Assembly: GCA_008017145.1 (NCBI GenBank) | Contig: SSGY01000172.1 | Span: 1-36,546 of the forward strand | Length of the DNA stretch: 36,546 nucleotides | Source of the DNA: Neisseriales bacterium | Lineage (GTDB): Bacteria; Pseudomonadota; Gammaproteobacteria; Burkholderiales; UBA11063 | Direction of reading: 5' to 3' | Shown: piece by piece, positions 15,316 through 23,568 of the stretch | Layout: each line of letters begins with the position of its first letter | Position numbering within the stretch: position 1 is the stretch's first letter | Program-made: the position numbers and the translations under genes | Notes under the pieces: generated by a model | The model's database searches: none | What the model was told of the DNA's origin: nothing | What the model saw: only the letters and a program-made list of their open reading frames with translations

Positions 15316-17616
15316 CTATTTAAACAAATTTAGAATTTCAATCATATCTTTATGGAGTTGTTTGTTTTTATATTCTATTGTCTGTGTCAAAATAGGTTCA
15401 GTCCATGGTCTTATAGTGTTTTTTATTTCGCCAATTATCAAGCCATCTTTTTTAAGTGATATATTTTGATTTTTACTATAAAGCAATAAACCAATAACAA
15501 AAAATAATCCATAATAAAATGTATCAACTGAATTTTTAATATCTATAGATGTTAATACATTTGATAATTTGTTTAGTATATTTCCATGTCTATCAGTATT
15601 AAAATTATGGTTGGTTCGGTAGTTATTTCTTTTTCTGATGGTATCAAAATATTCATAAAGAAAGAGAAAATTAAATTCATTATCAGAGAAATTAATATCT
15701 AATATTTCAATTTCATGTAGTAGTTTTAATACGTTATTGCGGTTGGCTGCAAGCGCGGGGTGATATCGGGAGGTAACTCTTGATAACCCTAAATAAAATA
15801 ATAACGACGAACTAAAGTGAGGTTGGGTGTTTACATAGGTAGTAAATAAATTAATTATTTTATTAAATTTGTCTGGATCGCTTGGTAGCAGCTTTGCAAG
15901 GCAATAAATGACAGAATTAATCGCTGCATCATATAAATTTGCCGAGTGTTCTGTTGTGAACTCAAAGGTTGAAAACTCTCGCTTAAAAAATACAATAAGC
16001 CTTTTTTCTAGTTCTAAAATAAATCCCATAAAGGCATCAATATTCGTTTCGTTTAATAATAAGCTCATGCTACCAAGGTGATCTAAATAATAAGGATAGC
16101 CAACTTGTTTTGATGTGTAAAATTCACCCAAGTTGGCTTCAATATAGTCAATTAAAGAAGAACCATTATTTACTCGGTAATTGTATTCAGAAAATATGTG
16201 TTCTAATCTATTTTCGTAGTCAATATTAAAATCTACTTTGCCATTTTCAACTGTGCTGGGATATACACGTGAAACATCATAATAGCGCAATGAAATATGA
16301 TCAAGCTCTGAAGTAAATATATTTTTATTTGCTTCAGAGCTTATTTGAGCTTTTAATTCAGAATCACTAAATAAAGAGCAATCATATAATGCTTGAATAA
16401 TCTTTTCAAAATCAAGCAATAAGTTATAGATTATCTTATTTTGTTGTATTGATTTGTTATCTATACTTAAGTCGTGTAAATTTTTTTGATGTTTATAATC
16501 AAGAAATAGTATGATTATAGTAATGTCAACTTTAAATTGCTCATTTAGTTTCACACTGTTAAGGTTAAAATCTGATATTAAAGCATTAGATATACCATAT
16601 GCGTTAGTCAATAAAAAAGAAATAAACCGTTCCAGGTCTCTAAATGAAAGCAAGTTTTTATTGATTACCATAAGTATTTCTGAGCTTGGGATTTGTTTCT
16701 TATCTGCCAATGGGTTTGAAAAAATAGTTGAGTTATTTAGCGCCTCGCCTGTAGTCACTATTTTCTCGCTTCTAATGCTATTATAAATCTTGGAGTGTAG
16801 CGCATGCGAGAAATCAGGCTTATATATTTTAAATCCGTTATGGATATATTTTTGAAGGTAAAAATCTACATCTACAATATCAGATCCTCTTAATGTATTG
16901 CGAACTGAATTGAGGTTATAAAATAGAAAAAAGCGATGCTGTACTTTTATCGAATCTAAAATTTCATGAAGAATTAGAATTTCATTAAGCAACAGCTGAA
17001 GTGATTTTGCATCTATTCGGTCAAGCTCATCCACAAAAATGAATAATGGAGCGTCCTTAAATTCCGAGGTATCTAGATTTTTTAATATTTGTACATGAGA
17101 TTTTCTTGGTAATAAGCTGGAAAATATTTCAACTAATTCATTTCTAAAGCCAAAAATTAATAAAGCAAAAAGTAGTAAGACAAGCAATATGCAATTTGTA
17201 TTAAATTTCTCAATAATACTTTCATCCATATAATGCCAGATTAGAGCAATAGTTGCCGATAAAATTCCAATTACACCTAAGTTACCTGTTATATAAGAAG
17301 CATTAGGATTCTCTTTTTTTAGAATTGCACAAGCATATAATTTTAATCTATTACAGATTGATAATTTTGTTCCAATTTCAGTATAAAATTGAGACGTTAT
17401 TTGCCCAGCTTCTTCATATTGGAGTGCATTATATTCAACGCATATGCTCTTATTTATATTGTTTTTTATTCGCTCAATGAGGTATTTTTTTGTTGTAGAT
17501 TTACCGACTCCAAATTCACCTTGGACAGAAGTGATTGTATTGTTATCCACGTCTTTTACATGCTTTTCATAAATTGACTGAGCATTTAATGATGAAATTA
17601 TATTGTCTGTAGTCAT
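15316..17616 (-). CDS. KAP-family P-loop NTPase with membrane segments
   Basis: 766 aa. Walker A GEFGVGKST is at 33-41 and Walker B LFIFVDELDR at 191-200. Between them lie two hydrophobic segments (about 112-130 and 141-156), the hallmark insertion of KAP NTPases (Kidins220/ARMS and PifA). The long C-terminal part (about 300-766) is helical with no known domain. Bacterial KAP proteins are membrane-anchored and several act in phage exclusion, so a defence role is plausible but not shown. The ATG overlaps by 4 nt (ATGA) the stop of a 59-codon remnant ORF upstream. The gene is strikingly AT-rich with many Ile/Asn/Lys codons, hinting at transfer. Confidence 0.85.
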   Translation of the reverse strand: MTTDNIISSLNAQSIYEKHVKDVDNNTITSVQGEFGVGKSTTKKYLIERIKNNINKSICVEYNALQYEEAGQITSQFYTEIGTKLSICNRLKLYACAILKKENPNASYITGNLGVIGILSATIALIWHYMDESIIEKFNTNCILLVLLLFALLIFGFRNELVEIFSSLLPRKSHVQILKNLDTSEFKDAPLFIFVDELDRIDAKSLQLLLNEILILHEILDSIKVQHRFFLFYNLNSVRNTLRGSDIVDVDFYLQKYIHNGFKIYKPDFSHALHSKIYNSIRSEKIVTTGEALNNSTIFSNPLADKKQIPSSEILMVINKNLLSFRDLERFISFLLTNAYGISNALISDFNLNSVKLNEQFKVDITIIILFLDYKHQKNLHDLSIDNKSIQQNKIIYNLLLDFEKIIQALYDCSLFSDSELKAQISSEANKNIFTSELDHISLRYYDVSRVYPSTVENGKVDFNIDYENRLEHIFSEYNYRVNNGSSLIDYIEANLGEFYTSKQVGYPYYLDHLGSMSLLLNETNIDAFMGFILELEKRLIVFFKREFSTFEFTTEHSANLYDAAINSVIYCLAKLLPSDPDKFNKIINLFTTYVNTQPHFSSSLLFYLGLSRVTSRYHPALAANRNNVLKLLHEIEILDINFSDNEFNFLFLYEYFDTIRKRNNYRTNHNFNTDRHGNILNKLSNVLTSIDIKNSVDTFYYGLFFVIGLLLYSKNQNISLKKDGLIIGEIKNTIRPWTEPILTQTIEYKNKQLHKDMIEILNLFK

Positions 17617-17792
17617 ATGGCAAGAAGCCTAGGTGAAATGTTGAGTATTTTCATGTTTTTAGGAGCAATGGTGAGAGTAAACATCGTTTTGCAAAATAAA
17701 ATTGCTAATTTTTCAAAATATGTGCCTTTTTCGCGTTGGGTTTCTGGGGTGTCGCGGTAGATTGATAATAGTTGCTGAAATAGTATAGTCAT
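17613..17792 (-). pseudogene. Remnant of a helicase/restriction-type protein N-terminus (59 aa)
   Basis: A short minus-strand reading frame (ATG at 17792, TGA at 17613) encodes 59 residues. Residues 5-33 include FQQLLSIYRDTPETQR followed by EKGTYFEKLAILF. This is the start pattern (LL-x2-YR, then REKG-x-x-FE-x-L) seen at the N-terminus of large DEAD/DEAH helicases with an Mrr/restriction-like module, including type ISP-like restriction enzymes. After residue 33 the similarity stops, so the rest of a gene normally over 1,500 codons is lost. The stop overlaps the KAP start as ATGA, and a well-formed promoter lies 42 nt upstream. It could be a decayed gene or a leader ORF that now couples translation to KAP. 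The family assignment is from memory of the motif. Confidence 0.5.
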
Positions 17793-18000
17793 CTTGGGAT
17801 TTTCAAATAGATAATAATATCTTATTTTACCATATTATACAGTTAGAGCATTAGCTTATCCATATCGTGCAATTACTTGGTTTGATATGCTTTAAGTACT
17901 GTTCTAGGCATGTTATCTCTATGGGGCTACTAATCGGAAAGATGCTTATCAGTTCGTGTTAAGATGTAGTCTTGAGAATGTATTATCAGGTAAATATGTG
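17793..18000. other. Divergent intergenic region between the KAP unit and the GH19 gene
   Basis: It holds the minus-strand promoter above. On the plus side the frame of the GH19 gene stays open upstream to a stop near 17915, but no ATG is available in it, only GTGs, and the peptide is not recognised. AGG at 17988-17990 is the likely ribosome site of the GH19 gene. No terminator is seen. Confidence 0.5.
17834..17862 (-). promoter_or_regulatory. Sigma-70-like promoter for the remnant ORF and KAP gene
   Basis: On the minus strand TGGATA (17857-17862) is followed after 17 nt by a perfect TATAAT (17834-17839). Transcription would start about 35 nt before the 59-codon ORF and run into the KAP gene. 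Confidence 0.55.
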
Positions 18001-18648
18001 ATGAATATTAAGCTGATTTTAAAGCAATTAATAAACTGTAATATAAGTTCGCCACTTGAGCAAGCGCATTTTTTGGCGCAATGTGAACATGAGTCTGCCA
18101 ATTTTAAGCATTTGAGCGAATCAAGTAACTATCGTTATAAAAGTGCGAAGTTAGTTTTTGCTAAATATAAAGCGCAAATCGAGGCTAAACAAAGCGAAGA
18201 GCATGCTGCTGACGATAGTTTTTGTCCGCAACCATGGCTTTTTGATTTAGTCTATGGTGCGCGGATGGGTAACCAGCTCGATGGAATTAATGATCATGAT
18301 GGTTTTAATTTTCGTGGCGGTGGTTTATTGCAGCTAACTGGCAAAGATAATTATGTTAAATTTCTTGAATTTGCCAATGCTCATGGGCACAATCTAGCAA
18401 TGAGTGAAATTGCCGAATTTACCCGCAGCGATGAGGGCGCAATTCTCTCAGCAATCTGGTATTGGCAGATTAATAAGGTAGGGGAGTTTGCTCTTTTAGA
18501 CGATGTAACTGCCGTGAGTAAGTTAATCAATTGTGGTGGTATTCATAAACCAGATAGCAGTATAATTGGTTTAGCTGAGAGAGTTAACGCAACCACTAAA
18601 TATAAAGAGTTGTTAGGGTTGAGTGCAAGCAAAACTGCAAACAGTTAA
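18001..18648 (+). CDS. Glycoside hydrolase family 19 protein (endolysin/chitinase type)
   Basis: 215 aa from the ATG at 18001, with AGG 10 nt upstream; an upstream GTG at 17956 would add 15 unconvincing residues. GH19 enzymes cut chitin or act as lysozymes. Visible are the helix FLAQCEHESANF with the catalytic Glu31, a second acidic candidate at Glu40 (HLSESSNYRY) and the substrate-cleft signature FRGGGLLQLTGKDNY (about 104-118, usually Y-R-G-R-G-x-x-Q-L-T-G). There is no signal peptide, as in phage endolysins that need a holin, but no holin or other phage gene adjoins it. It is followed after 17 nt by a small WGR-like gene, so the pair may be a prophage remnant or a cargo module. Confidence 0.88.
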   Translation: MNIKLILKQLINCNISSPLEQAHFLAQCEHESANFKHLSESSNYRYKSAKLVFAKYKAQIEAKQSEEHAADDSFCPQPWLFDLVYGARMGNQLDGINDHDGFNFRGGGLLQLTGKDNYVKFLEFANAHGHNLAMSEIAEFTRSDEGAILSAIWYWQINKVGEFALLDDVTAVSKLINCGGIHKPDSSIIGLAERVNATTKYKELLGLSASKTANS

Positions 18649-18665
18649 ATTAACTTGGAAAAATT

Positions 18666-18890
18666 ATGATTTTTATGGAACACCCTAAAACGCAAAAATT
18701 CTACTGGTTGACGGTTGAGCAGGATTTATTGGGTACTTGGTGCGTTAAAAAAGTATATGGTAATTTACCAGATAAAATATCAGGCAGTGAGTTATTGCTT
18801 TGCGCAAGTGAACATGATGCATGGCTTCAATTATGTGATTTGGAAATAGCTAAACGAAAACATGGTTATGTATATTCTCAACGTGAATGA
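18666..18890 (+). CDS. Small WGR-like domain protein
   Basis: 74 aa. The pattern KFYWLTVEQDLLGTW, then KKVYGNL, a variable loop, CASEHDAWLQL and finally KRKHGYV matches the WGR fold (x-F-Y-x-L-x-V-x-x-D-L-x-G-x-W, W/Y-G, then A-x-x-x-F and K-x-x-x-G-Y), with Tyr replacing the Trp of the WGR triplet. WGR domains bind nucleic acid in PARPs and MolR-type proteins, and small stand-alone versions occur in proteobacteria and phages. A TGGA site precedes the ATG at 18666; the ATG at 18675 is an alternative. It is 17 nt downstream of the GH19 gene and probably co-transcribed. Confidence 0.62.
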   Translation: MIFMEHPKTQKFYWLTVEQDLLGTWCVKKVYGNLPDKISGSELLLCASEHDAWLQLCDLEIAKRKHGYVYSQRE

Positions 18891-18906
18891 GCTAAGACTA
18901 TTTTTG

Positions 18907-18935
18907 CTAAATCACCCAATATTTAGAGATTTTTT
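18907..18935 (+). terminator. Weak candidate terminator after the WGR gene
   Basis: An AT-rich 6-bp stem CTAAAT/ATTTAG (18907-18912 with 18921-18926) is followed by a six-T run. The stem is weak, so efficiency is doubtful. Confidence 0.35.
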
Positions 18936-19067
18936 GCTTATACACAGATGCTGTGGATAACTCTGTGTATAAAAAATTTCTTGACAAGAAAAAGTCTGTA
19001 TTTTCAAGCGATTACAAGGATTTGGTACAAGTGTTTAAAAATTCAATATTTAATTAAAACAGTGTGT

Positions 19068-19073
19068 TATGAT
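19068..19073 (+). promoter_or_regulatory. Extended -10 element for recC
   Basis: TATGAT preceded by TGT gives an extended -10 (TGnTATGAT). A start near 19080 would leave a leader of about 125 nt that carries two of the DnaA-like boxes and a hairpin at 19136-19159. No good -35 is seen. Confidence 0.35.
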
Positions 19074-19135
19074 TTGTCAAGTAAAAAATAAATAAAATAA
19101 ATATTTTGAGCTGAAATTGTGGATAAGTATTAGGT

Positions 19136-19159
19136 TTTTCAAGCAAAAAGCCTTGAAAA
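19136..19159. other. 8-bp hairpin in the recC leader
   Basis: TTTTCAAG (19136-19143) pairs perfectly with CTTGAAAA (19152-19159) around an 8-nt loop, 45 nt before the recC ATG. Its role is unknown. Confidence 0.4.
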
Positions 19160-19204
19160 TAGGCGGTTTAGGGTTAAGGTGATAATTTTGCACAGAGATA
19201 ATAA

Positions 19205-22200
19205 ATGAGAGATAATTTACTTTTTTTTCAAAGTACTGAGATTGGTGGTAACCCAGCTAAGTTAGGTTTAGTTGATTTATTAATCACGCATATTAAGGGC
19301 GATCAAAGCTCCAATTTATTTACCCGACAACAAATTGTCGTTCCAAATCAAGCAATGGCTACTTGGCTCAAAGATTTGATTGCTACTCGCGATGGTATTT
19401 GTGCCAATCTTGATTGCGTGGTGTTGCTTGGCCCTGTACTGCAAAATATCTATCTGGCAAATAATCCACAAGCAGTTCTCTATGATTTCAACCAAGCCAA
19501 GTATTTGATTTATGAGTTATTGTGTAGTCAGAAGATTGAATGTGACGATTCGACTGAATTGAATAACTATATTTATGATGCTGATGGTAAATTAAACAAA
19601 TTACGAACTTATCAGCTTGCTAGCCAACTTCAGCAAATTTTTCATGAATATCTGTATCTACGTACGACTGAACTGCTAAATTTGAAATTGGCACGCTTTA
19701 AAAACTGGCAAAAAATAATCTGGCAGCATTTAGTGGCTAAAATTGGAGAACAGGCGACCTTTTTGGATGTTTATTCCTATTTTGCGAAACTTGATCTGGA
19801 TTCTGCTGGTATCAAGCTACCCGAGAAATTATTTATCTTTGGTTTAACCAGTGTTTATCCCTCACCGTTAGAAATAGTTCAAAAGCTTGCGCGTAAAGTT
19901 ACCATCTATTGGTATTACCAGCCTTGTTCATATGAATATTATGGTGATTTGTTAAGTAATAAAGCTCGGGCTAAATTAGAACAGCGCTTACTACGTAAAC
20001 CAGATTTGAGTTTGGATGATCTTTATCTCTTGGATGGTAATCCTCTTTTGGCGAATCTAGGACAACAATCGCGCGAATTTATTGAGCTGTTACAGGCAAG
20101 TGATATTGAGGTTTATAATTTCAATACTAATTCAAACCCAGAATTACCTCAGGCAGCCACTATGCTTGAGATTATTCAGCTCGATATTCGTAATCTAAGC
20201 TATCGTTTGCGTCCTGAATATCGTCTGGGTAATAATGATAAATTTTATGCCAACCCTCTGCAGCTTAGCGCTAATGATTCTCCAGTAATTTATGATCTTA
20301 TGGGTAATCAACTTTCGCTTAAGGTTAATGTTTGCCATAATGCGATGCGTGAAGTACAGGTGATGTTCAATGAGCTTGCGCATATTCTAAATAACAATCC
20401 GGATACTTCGCTGAGTGATATTTTGGTAACTGCGCCAGATATAGATGATTATGCGCCGTATATTAAAGCAGTTTTTGATAATGAATTAGTTCAGCGTGCT
20501 GATGGTGAACAAGTACGACTAGGGTATAGTCTAACTGGTAATCGTCGTCACAAAAATTATAAAATCCTTGAAACTCTGCAACTAATTCTGAATGCACCAT
20601 ATCATTTACCAGTGAGCTATCTATTGGAGATTTTGGCGCAAAATGAAATTCAGCTCAATCTGGAGATTAGCACTAACGATATTGATTTAATCAAGAGCTG
20701 GCTAAAAGCCAATGCGGTACATTTTGGCTATGATGCCACGGATTATGCCGAATTAGGTTATCATGATTATCCAGTACATAGTTTTAAACAGTTTCTGAAT
20801 AATCTGGTGCTTGGTGCGTGTTTAAATCAGACTATTATGAGCTCAGGTGATAAGTTACCACTTTATCATAGCGCTGCTGGTGACTTCGTTCCTTATGATA
20901 ATTTGGATAATGCGCAGATTAAGTTGGTCAATAAACTAATTAAGTTAATTTCATTGCTGGAGAATTTAAAAACTAAATTTTATTTGGATGCATTGAGCTA
21001 TCGTGAATTTAGTTTTGCCGAACTACATGAGATTTTAACTAATTTACAAACTGAGCTAGTGAGTGATGATGACTCCTTTAGTATCAGCAATGACTTTTTG
21101 TCTAGTATTAGCAATCAAAATAGTGAACTAACTCTTAACTTAGCGATTGTTAATCTGCTCTTTAGCGAATATGTTAGTGATTTTAAGAGCAAACTTACTT
21201 TTAGTGGCAAAATAACTTGTGCGTCACTGCAATATATGCGTAATTTGCCGTTTAAACATATTTATGTACTGGGAATGAATTTTGGTGAGTTTCCACGCAC
21301 ATTTCGTCCTAATCAGCTGAGTTTGCTGGCGTACGACTGGTCATTAGCTGATCGTAATTATACTAATGAAGATAAGCAGGTTTTTCTAGATACGATTCTT
21401 GCGGCTAAACAACAGATTATTTTTAGCTATATCGGGCGCAAAGAAACTGATAATAGCACAATTAAGCCATCTCCATTGCTTGGTTTATTTTTAGATACGC
21501 TAGGGCAGAGCTTTAGTGATTTCTGGAGTGGAGATGATTTGACTCAGCAAAAATTTGATTATAAAAATGTAGTTCAGCAGCATTCGTTGCATCCGTTTTA
21601 TCATAATTCACAACTTAATTACTCTGGTTTATGGCAACAGTTATCCGCGGTGAGTGCCAATCAATATACTGATTTACGTTGGGATTTTACGAAAATTTCA
21701 CCGCTGAAATTAACTGCTCAGCAAGAACAAAAATATTATCAGCTAGATACTAAGTCGCTTCTGAATACTTTTAGCTACACGAATAATAATTTATTTCAGA
21801 TTTTAGGATTAAACAATTATAATCAGGAAATCGAATTATCTGATAATGAGAGTTTTGAGTTAACCGAGCGTTATCTAGCAAATAGTATTTACCAAGCGTT
21901 TGAAGCATATCCAAACGCAGCGCAGCATGAATTAGTCAACTACCTGCAATTAAAGGGTGTGCTTGGCTACCAGCATATCGGTGAGTGGCAATTTGCGTAC
22001 TATCGTAATTTATACCAACACTATAAAGCTCAGCAGCCATCTGAAGTGGAAATGAGTTTGAATTATCGCTTAGAACGCAATCAGAATGTATTTGAACTAA
22101 ATTTCAAAGATAAGATGCTGTTTGCAGATGGTTATATCATCGTAATGGATGCATTTGCGAGTATTGGTGGTAAAAGCCTTGCTAGTAAGTTAAATGATGT

Positions 22201-22678
22201 TCCATATGTCTTACGTATGCGTGGATTGATTTATGCTGCGTTAAGTGCTGCTAATCTATTGATTAATGGCGAGACAGTAAATATTGAGGGGGTAATTATT
22301 CGTCAACTCAATGCTAGCGGTGAGTATCATGATTTTAAAATTAGTCTGGAAAATCCCGAGGAAGTTTTATCTACACTGATGAGTTATTATATCCGTAGTC
22401 TAACCAATCCCGTATTGGTGCATCGTGGGGCAATTAATGAATATGCTCGCGCGCTGACTGAGATTTATTATGGTAAACTACGTAACACTCCTGAACAAGC
22501 CAAAGCTAAGGCGGAGGCTAAATATAGTGCATCGTTCAATAATTATGAATTAGAGCAAATTCGTAATGATCCGATTTTTGCCGCAATTGCTGATAATTAT
22601 TTTGGCTTTATGCGTGAATGTAATGGAGTTAATGATATTGTCCAAATTGGTAAATTATTAGCAAATTTAAAAGGTTAA
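19205..22678 (+). CDS. recC: Exodeoxyribonuclease V gamma subunit RecC
   Basis: 1157 aa, similar to E. coli RecC (1122 aa). RecC is the scaffold and Chi-recognising subunit of the RecBCD helicase-nuclease, which processes double-strand ends. The N-terminus carries the RecC-type inactive helicase 1A fold: IVVPNQAMATWLKDLIA, then ICANLDCVVLLGPVLQNIY. The middle has the IYVLGMNFGEFPRTFRP block typical of RecC, and the C-terminus is an inactive nuclease-like domain with KAEAKYSASFNNYELEQI. No recB or recD adjoins it, whereas the three are often clustered. The ribosome site is weak (GAGATAATAA). Confidence 0.92.
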   Translation: MRDNLLFFQSTEIGGNPAKLGLVDLLITHIKGDQSSNLFTRQQIVVPNQAMATWLKDLIATRDGICANLDCVVLLGPVLQNIYLANNPQAVLYDFNQAKYLIYELLCSQKIECDDSTELNNYIYDADGKLNKLRTYQLASQLQQIFHEYLYLRTTELLNLKLARFKNWQKIIWQHLVAKIGEQATFLDVYSYFAKLDLDSAGIKLPEKLFIFGLTSVYPSPLEIVQKLARKVTIYWYYQPCSYEYYGDLLSNKARAKLEQRLLRKPDLSLDDLYLLDGNPLLANLGQQSREFIELLQASDIEVYNFNTNSNPELPQAATMLEIIQLDIRNLSYRLRPEYRLGNNDKFYANPLQLSANDSPVIYDLMGNQLSLKVNVCHNAMREVQVMFNELAHILNNNPDTSLSDILVTAPDIDDYAPYIKAVFDNELVQRADGEQVRLGYSLTGNRRHKNYKILETLQLILNAPYHLPVSYLLEILAQNEIQLNLEISTNDIDLIKSWLKANAVHFGYDATDYAELGYHDYPVHSFKQFLNNLVLGACLNQTIMSSGDKLPLYHSAAGDFVPYDNLDNAQIKLVNKLIKLISLLENLKTKFYLDALSYREFSFAELHEILTNLQTELVSDDDSFSISNDFLSSISNQNSELTLNLAIVNLLFSEYVSDFKSKLTFSGKITCASLQYMRNLPFKHIYVLGMNFGEFPRTFRPNQLSLLAYDWSLADRNYTNEDKQVFLDTILAAKQQIIFSYIGRKETDNSTIKPSPLLGLFLDTLGQSFSDFWSGDDLTQQKFDYKNVVQQHSLHPFYHNSQLNYSGLWQQLSAVSANQYTDLRWDFTKISPLKLTAQQEQKYYQLDTKSLLNTFSYTNNNLFQILGLNNYNQEIELSDNESFELTERYLANSIYQAFEAYPNAAQHELVNYLQLKGVLGYQHIGEWQFAYYRNLYQHYKAQQPSEVEMSLNYRLERNQNVFELNFKDKMLFADGYIIVMDAFASIGGKSLASKLNDVPYVLRMRGLIYAALSAANLLINGETVNIEGVIIRQLNASGEYHDFKISLENPEEVLSTLMSYYIRSLTNPVLVHRGAINEYARALTEIYYGKLRNTPEQAKAKAEAKYSASFNNYELEQIRNDPIFAAIADNYFGFMRECNGVNDIVQIGKLLANLKG

Positions 22679-22681
22679 GAG

Positions 22682-23461
22682 ATGTTGAAAATTAAATTAA
22701 GTTCTGTTTGTGCCGTATTAGCAATTGTTGCGGTCAATTCTACCATGCCTGTTATCGCTGCTAGTATAACTGATTATCGCAATGGCAAACCTGATACTTC
22801 TATCAGCAGTCGTTATGGCACGCTTAAGATTCAAAAAACCAATGATGGCGATCAGCTACTGTTTAATAAAAAAGTGGTCGCATGGGGTAAAGAAGGTGAT
22901 AGTTATGCGCTGATGATATTAGCTAAAGCAGAGCTTGAGTCGCAAGATATATTTATTATGTGGGGTGGCAGTGGCGGAACTATGGATGCGGATAGTAATA
23001 TTCACTGTAAATTTTTAACCATTAGTTCGGCAACTAAATATAGTGTTAGTGGTTTGACTTATTGCCCATTAGATAAAGTTAAGATTGTAGGTGCAACGCT
23101 TCAATATAATTTTGCCAATCCATTGCCATACGCGGATCGTGATGATCGGGGCTTACTAAGTTTTGATGGCAGCAAGATTAATTTATCACAGCGAGTAAAA
23201 CGCGAAAGTTATTATCGCCAAAAATATGCTAAGTCAACACCTAAACAAGTGTATGATTTATTTGCTAGTGATTATTCAAATCCCCAAGAAAGCCCAAATC
23301 AGGTACTCCAGCAAGTTATTAAAAATAAAATGTGGAGTCATATTGATGGAATGTATGGTACGCGCTATTGTCAGCCTTTTTTATGGCTCAAAAATCCACC
23401 ACATGATCAATACTATAATTTGTTAGCTCCTGCGTGTGCTAAAGATGTTTATGGCAGTTAA
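22682..23461 (+). CDS. Secreted protein of unknown function
   Basis: 259 aa with a standard signal peptide (cleavage predicted after VIAA near residue 27). The mature part contains a Gly-rich IMWGGSGGTMDA stretch and a C-terminal half rich in Tyr and Lys, with four cysteines in total after the signal. No family was recognised. The start codon is 3 nt after the recC stop, with AAGAG as ribosome site, so it is expressed with recC. A functional link to recombination is unlikely for a periplasmic protein. Confidence 0.68.
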   Translation: MLKIKLSSVCAVLAIVAVNSTMPVIAASITDYRNGKPDTSISSRYGTLKIQKTNDGDQLLFNKKVVAWGKEGDSYALMILAKAELESQDIFIMWGGSGGTMDADSNIHCKFLTISSATKYSVSGLTYCPLDKVKIVGATLQYNFANPLPYADRDDRGLLSFDGSKINLSQRVKRESYYRQKYAKSTPKQVYDLFASDYSNPQESPNQVLQQVIKNKMWSHIDGMYGTRYCQPFLWLKNPPHDQYYNLLAPACAKDVYGS

Positions 23462-23568
23462 TAAAATTTTTTGAGCAATAATATAGTTACTACCTTGGTA
23501 AATCTCGCGACTAATTTCCAAAACTGTATTTATCAAATTTTCTGATTTTTAGTTGTAATGAGAGTTAT

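Larger units (their letters stand above)
18938..19194. promoter_or_regulatory. Cluster of five DnaA-box-like 9-mers upstream of recC
   Basis: TTATACACA (18938-18946, +), TTATCCACA (18952-18960, -), TTATACACA (18964-18972, -), TTATCCACA (19118-19126, -) and TTTTGCACA (19186-19194, +) all fit TTWTNCACA. Three lie within 35 bp. Between the groups is a very AT-rich tract (about 19079-19107). This is the look of an origin, a DnaA-titrating locus or a DnaA-controlled promoter. No dnaA, dnaN or rpmH gene is in view. The 314-bp gap 18891-19204 contains no gene. Confidence 0.6.

Noticed and set aside
17638..17760. A 40-codon plus-strand ORF
   Set aside because: It lies opposite the better supported minus-strand remnant, has no ribosome site and resembles nothing.
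17956..18000. GTG start and in-frame upstream extension of the GH19 gene
   Set aside because: The added residues do not belong to the GH19 fold, and the ATG at 18001 has a ribosome site.
18891..19204. Firm call of the chromosomal replication origin
   Set aside because: The DnaA-box cluster is real, but no dnaA/dnaN/gidA neighbour is present and the rRNA operon direction argues against it. It is reported only as a DnaA-box cluster.
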